Assembly: GCF_937980635.1 (NCBI RefSeq)
Contig: NZ_CALJPG010000012.1
Coordinates: forward strand, 1 to 48,951
Reading direction: 5' to 3'
Origin: an uncultured Campylobacter sp.
Lineage (GTDB): Bacteria > Campylobacterota > Campylobacteria > Campylobacterales > Campylobacteraceae
DNA: 48,951 nucleotides
The notes under the pieces are model-generated. The model ran no database searches. It saw nothing but the letters and a program-made list of their open reading frames with translations, and had not been told where the DNA came from. Of this stretch, positions 46,622-48,951 are shown piece after piece. How positions within the stretch are numbered: the first letter of the stretch is position 1; every line of letters begins with the position of its first letter. The position numbers and the translations under genes were made by a program.

Positions 46622-48784
46622 ATGAAATTTATTAAAATTTTACTTTTATCCGCGATCTTTAGCTCGCGGATATTTGCGTGCGCTCTGTGCGCCCTATACA
46701 CGCCCACTGCGCACGTTAGTATTACCCCCGTCGCACAAGACGGCAAGATCGTGAGTCTGCATTTTTCGTGGCTTTTCTCTCAAAATTTTACCGACGTCAT
46801 AATGCAGACCTACGATATAAATTCCAACGGCAAGCTTGAAAATAGCGAGCTTGCCGAGATAACTAAGGCGATGACCGATTACCTAACCCCCAAAAACTAT
46901 CTTTGCGAGGCGGAATTCTACGATCAAGCGCCAAAAAACGCAAAGCCTGCGCTTAGCAACCTCGTAGGCACGCAGATCAAGGGAAATTTTAAAAACGCAA
47001 TAAGCCTCGTCAAAAAGGGCAGACTCGTGTTTGAGTTCGATCAAAAGGTCGGCTTCGAGCTACGAAACAACCGCGTTCTTAAAATTTCCATTAACGACGA
47101 TCAGGGATTTTTCAATTTCAAAATGCTTGACGATAAGCCCATTAATCTAGGCGAGGGCTTTGTAGCGAAGCCCAATTCAAATTTAGCCACCACTTTTATA
47201 GAATTTAGCGGCGAAAAGCCAAAAATCGCAGATAAAAAATCGCCAATTTCAAGCGCGCCGAACTCCGATTTAGCGCAGGATGGTCTTGTATCTAGCGAGC
47301 AGAGCCTTGCGGGCTCAGAGGATAAGCTTGCGCAAGGCAGTCAAGCTAAACCTGATGCCAGCTCAGCACGCAGATCAAACCAAAGATCGGTCGGCGATAT
47401 TGTTTCGGAAGCGGCTGCAGAGGCGCAAAAAAATATCGCCGCTTCGGATACTCTCGCGCAGATTAATAAAGCCGCCAAAAAAGACGCGCAGGCAAAAGGC
47501 GGTTCCGTAAATTCTACGGCGCCTGCAGATAAAGGCGTGAGCGAAAATTTTGCGGCGGGACGAGGCAACTCTTTAAATTCCGCGCATTCTACGCAAAATT
47601 TTGCGACGCCGCCCGTGGAGAGTTCTTTAAATTTAGCGCAAAATAGCGCGAGCAAAAACGGCGCCGCATCCGACAGTGACAATATTTCAAGCGAGCCACA
47701 AAAAGAGGCTACGCTGGGATTTGTCGCGCAAAAGACGGTGGATTTTATGAAAAGTCTCAAAACGGCGTTTCGCGCAAGCAGCGAACATGCAAGCGCGAGC
47801 ACGATCCTATGGGTCTTGGCGCTTTCTTTCATATACGGTTTTTTCCACGCGGCAGGCCCAGGGCACGCGAAGCTGCTAACGGCGAGCTATTTCTTAGCCC
47901 ATGGCGGCAGCTACATCAAGGCTTTTGGATTTGCCCTTAAAATCGGGCTTCTACACGTCCTAGGAGCGCTCGTTTTGGTAAGCGCGAGCATGTTTGTGTT
48001 GCAAAATGTCGCAGGCATAGTTTCTGCAAACTCCGCCTCGATCACAACGAAAATTTCGGCACTTCTGATCATCGTCATAACCGCGCTCATCATCTACGAC
48101 AAAGCTCGCCGCGTAAGATCGGGCTCCCGCCACGATGTGGGCTGCTCCTGCGCCGCCTGCGCTTCCGCCGCAAACACCGCAGAAACGGACGCGCACTTAA
48201 AAAATACGGCGTTTGCAAACGCCGGGGATTCCGCTGGCGCAGCGTCAAAGAGCTATAAATTTTCTAAATTTAATATCCAAAGCGGCGAATCCGCGCAGTA
48301 TTTAGATACTCAAAATTTAGGCGTCGCAACAGCAGAGATAAATTCGAATTCAAATTTAATCGCAAGCCTAGAAGAAAACTCGTCTAGCCAAAACGAGCAA
48401 AAAAAGTCCTTAAATTCTGCAAATTTAAAAAACCAAACTTCATCTCGCTCGCTGCAAAATGGCGAGAGTGGCAGTGGCGAAAAAGGGCGGGAGTGGCTTA
48501 TCGCGCTTGCTGCGGCGCTCGTGCCCTGCCCAGGCACGATCCTTATTTTCGTGCTTGCCTTCAGCCTCGGCAGCTTCGCGCTTAGCGTCGCAAGTGCGCT
48601 TTTCATCGGTTTTGGGATGAGCGTCGTGATATTTTTAGCCGCGCTTTTCGGCGCGAAAGCAAACGAGCTAAGCTCGAAGCGGCTCGTAAGCTTGAAGCTT
48701 TACATCGAATTCGCGGGGCTTTTCGTGATGTTTGGGCTCGGAGTTTTTATGTATTTCATCTCAGACACCCTCAGGATACTGTGA
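46622..48784 (+). CDS. DUF1007-NicO (RcnA-like) fusion, metal transport
   Basis: A 720-residue membrane protein with two known parts. Residues 1-20 are a signal peptide, and 25-200 match the periplasmic DUF1007 domain, including an EF-hand-like loop DINSNGKLENSE (65-76). A low-complexity Ser/Ala/Asn/Gln linker (about 203-375) with several RAATTY words follows. The C-terminal part is a NicO/RcnA-type transporter in two blocks: FYGFFHAAGPGHAK-like (near 405-418) and ALVPCPGTILIF (near 632-642), separated by a loop with CSCAAC and a second RAATTY-rich stretch. The start is ATG 46622, or TTG three bases earlier. It follows znuA by four bases, so the pair share regulation. Ni/Co efflux is the family function, zinc movement suggested by context. 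Confidence 0.85.
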   Translation: MKFIKILLLSAIFSSRIFACALCALYTPTAHVSITPVAQDGKIVSLHFSWLFSQNFTDVIMQTYDINSNGKLENSELAEITKAMTDYLTPKNYLCEAEFYDQAPKNAKPALSNLVGTQIKGNFKNAISLVKKGRLVFEFDQKVGFELRNNRVLKISINDDQGFFNFKMLDDKPINLGEGFVAKPNSNLATTFIEFSGEKPKIADKKSPISSAPNSDLAQDGLVSSEQSLAGSEDKLAQGSQAKPDASSARRSNQRSVGDIVSEAAAEAQKNIAASDTLAQINKAAKKDAQAKGGSVNSTAPADKGVSENFAAGRGNSLNSAHSTQNFATPPVESSLNLAQNSASKNGAASDSDNISSEPQKEATLGFVAQKTVDFMKSLKTAFRASSEHASASTILWVLALSFIYGFFHAAGPGHAKLLTASYFLAHGGSYIKAFGFALKIGLLHVLGALVLVSASMFVLQNVAGIVSANSASITTKISALLIIVITALIIYDKARRVRSGSRHDVGCSCAACASAANTAETDAHLKNTAFANAGDSAGAASKSYKFSKFNIQSGESAQYLDTQNLGVATAEINSNSNLIASLEENSSSQNEQKKSLNSANLKNQTSSRSLQNGESGSGEKGREWLIALAAALVPCPGTILIFVLAFSLGSFALSVASALFIGFGMSVVIFLAALFGAKANELSSKRLVSLKLYIEFAGLFVMFGLGVFMYFISDTLRIL

Positions 48785-48951
48785 TTGCAAGCTTTGGATG
48801 CAAATTTTAAAAAGCGGCTCGCGTGAAATATAAGCTTACGCGATATATTAAATTTTAAATCCGGTGCGGATCTAATTTCAAAGAGTAAGATTTTAAAATT
48901 TTACGCTGCGGACCCGCGTAAATTAAATTTCGATCCCGACTATTCATTAAG
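48785..48951. other. Right end of window, non-coding
   Basis: 167 bases of AAATTT-rich sequence. The next gene starts beyond the window. Confidence 0.5.

Overview
The window looks like chromosome from a Campylobacter (Campylobacterota). The core proteins read as Campylobacter orthologues, GyrA has Thr86 and Asp90 at the residue numbers used for C. jejuni, and several starts have the TATAAT-type -10 box with little -35 typical of the group. rpmB sits divergent from rpe-dnaQ, as I recall from C. jejuni. Base composition seems higher in GC than C. jejuni, so an oral species such as C. gracilis or a relative is my guess; this is inference.

Layout. 0.6-7.4 kb (minus): hemE, a YqhA-type membrane protein, asd, gyrA, comF and a YajG-like lipoprotein. 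7.5-11.6 kb (plus): dnaX and prs. 12.5-14.1 kb: an unknown membrane protein and a three-times frameshifted DUF6882-like pseudogene. 14.7-16.5 kb: lepA. 17.2-26.8 kb (minus): three prepilin-like genes, a long ribosome hibernation factor and a 2,036-residue secreted surface protein; together these resemble the minor-pilin and tip end of an MSHA-type pilus locus. 27.1-30.2 kb (plus): bamD-lon. 30.5-34.3 kb: a decaying accessory patch with three genes each split by a homopolymer frameshift, an intact Sua5/YrdC-like gene, a 12-C tract, a degenerate repeat array and an antisense remnant of an EamA transporter. 34.4-37.3 kb: a GntP-family permease and glycerate kinase. 39.2-43.8 kb: dnaQ-like exonuclease and rpe (minus), then rpmB, a K+ channel/RCK protein, argJ and a YdcH-type small protein (plus). 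44.6-48.8 kb: an unknown helical protein, a short Fur-family regulator, and divergently znuA plus a DUF1007-NicO metal-transport fusion.

The most striking global property is the density of the hexamer RAATTY (mostly AAATTT and AAATTC), often joined as the palindrome RAATTTTAAAATTY. It fills the gaps between genes and also occurs inside disordered linkers of DnaX, GyrA, Lon and the NicO fusion, where it is read as Asn-Ser/Asn-Phe/Asn-Leu. RAATTY is the sequence whose methylation by CtsM is needed for natural transformation in C. jejuni, so these may be uptake signals that accumulate where they are tolerated.

Functional groups: DNA replication and topology (gyrA, dnaX, dnaQ-like), nucleotide and amino-acid supply (prs, asd, argJ), heme (hemE), translation and stress (lepA, hpf, lon, rpmB), envelope (bamD, yajG-like, pilin/adhesin module), glycerate use, K+ and zinc/nickel handling. 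I saw no tRNA, rRNA, CRISPR array or insertion sequence by eye.
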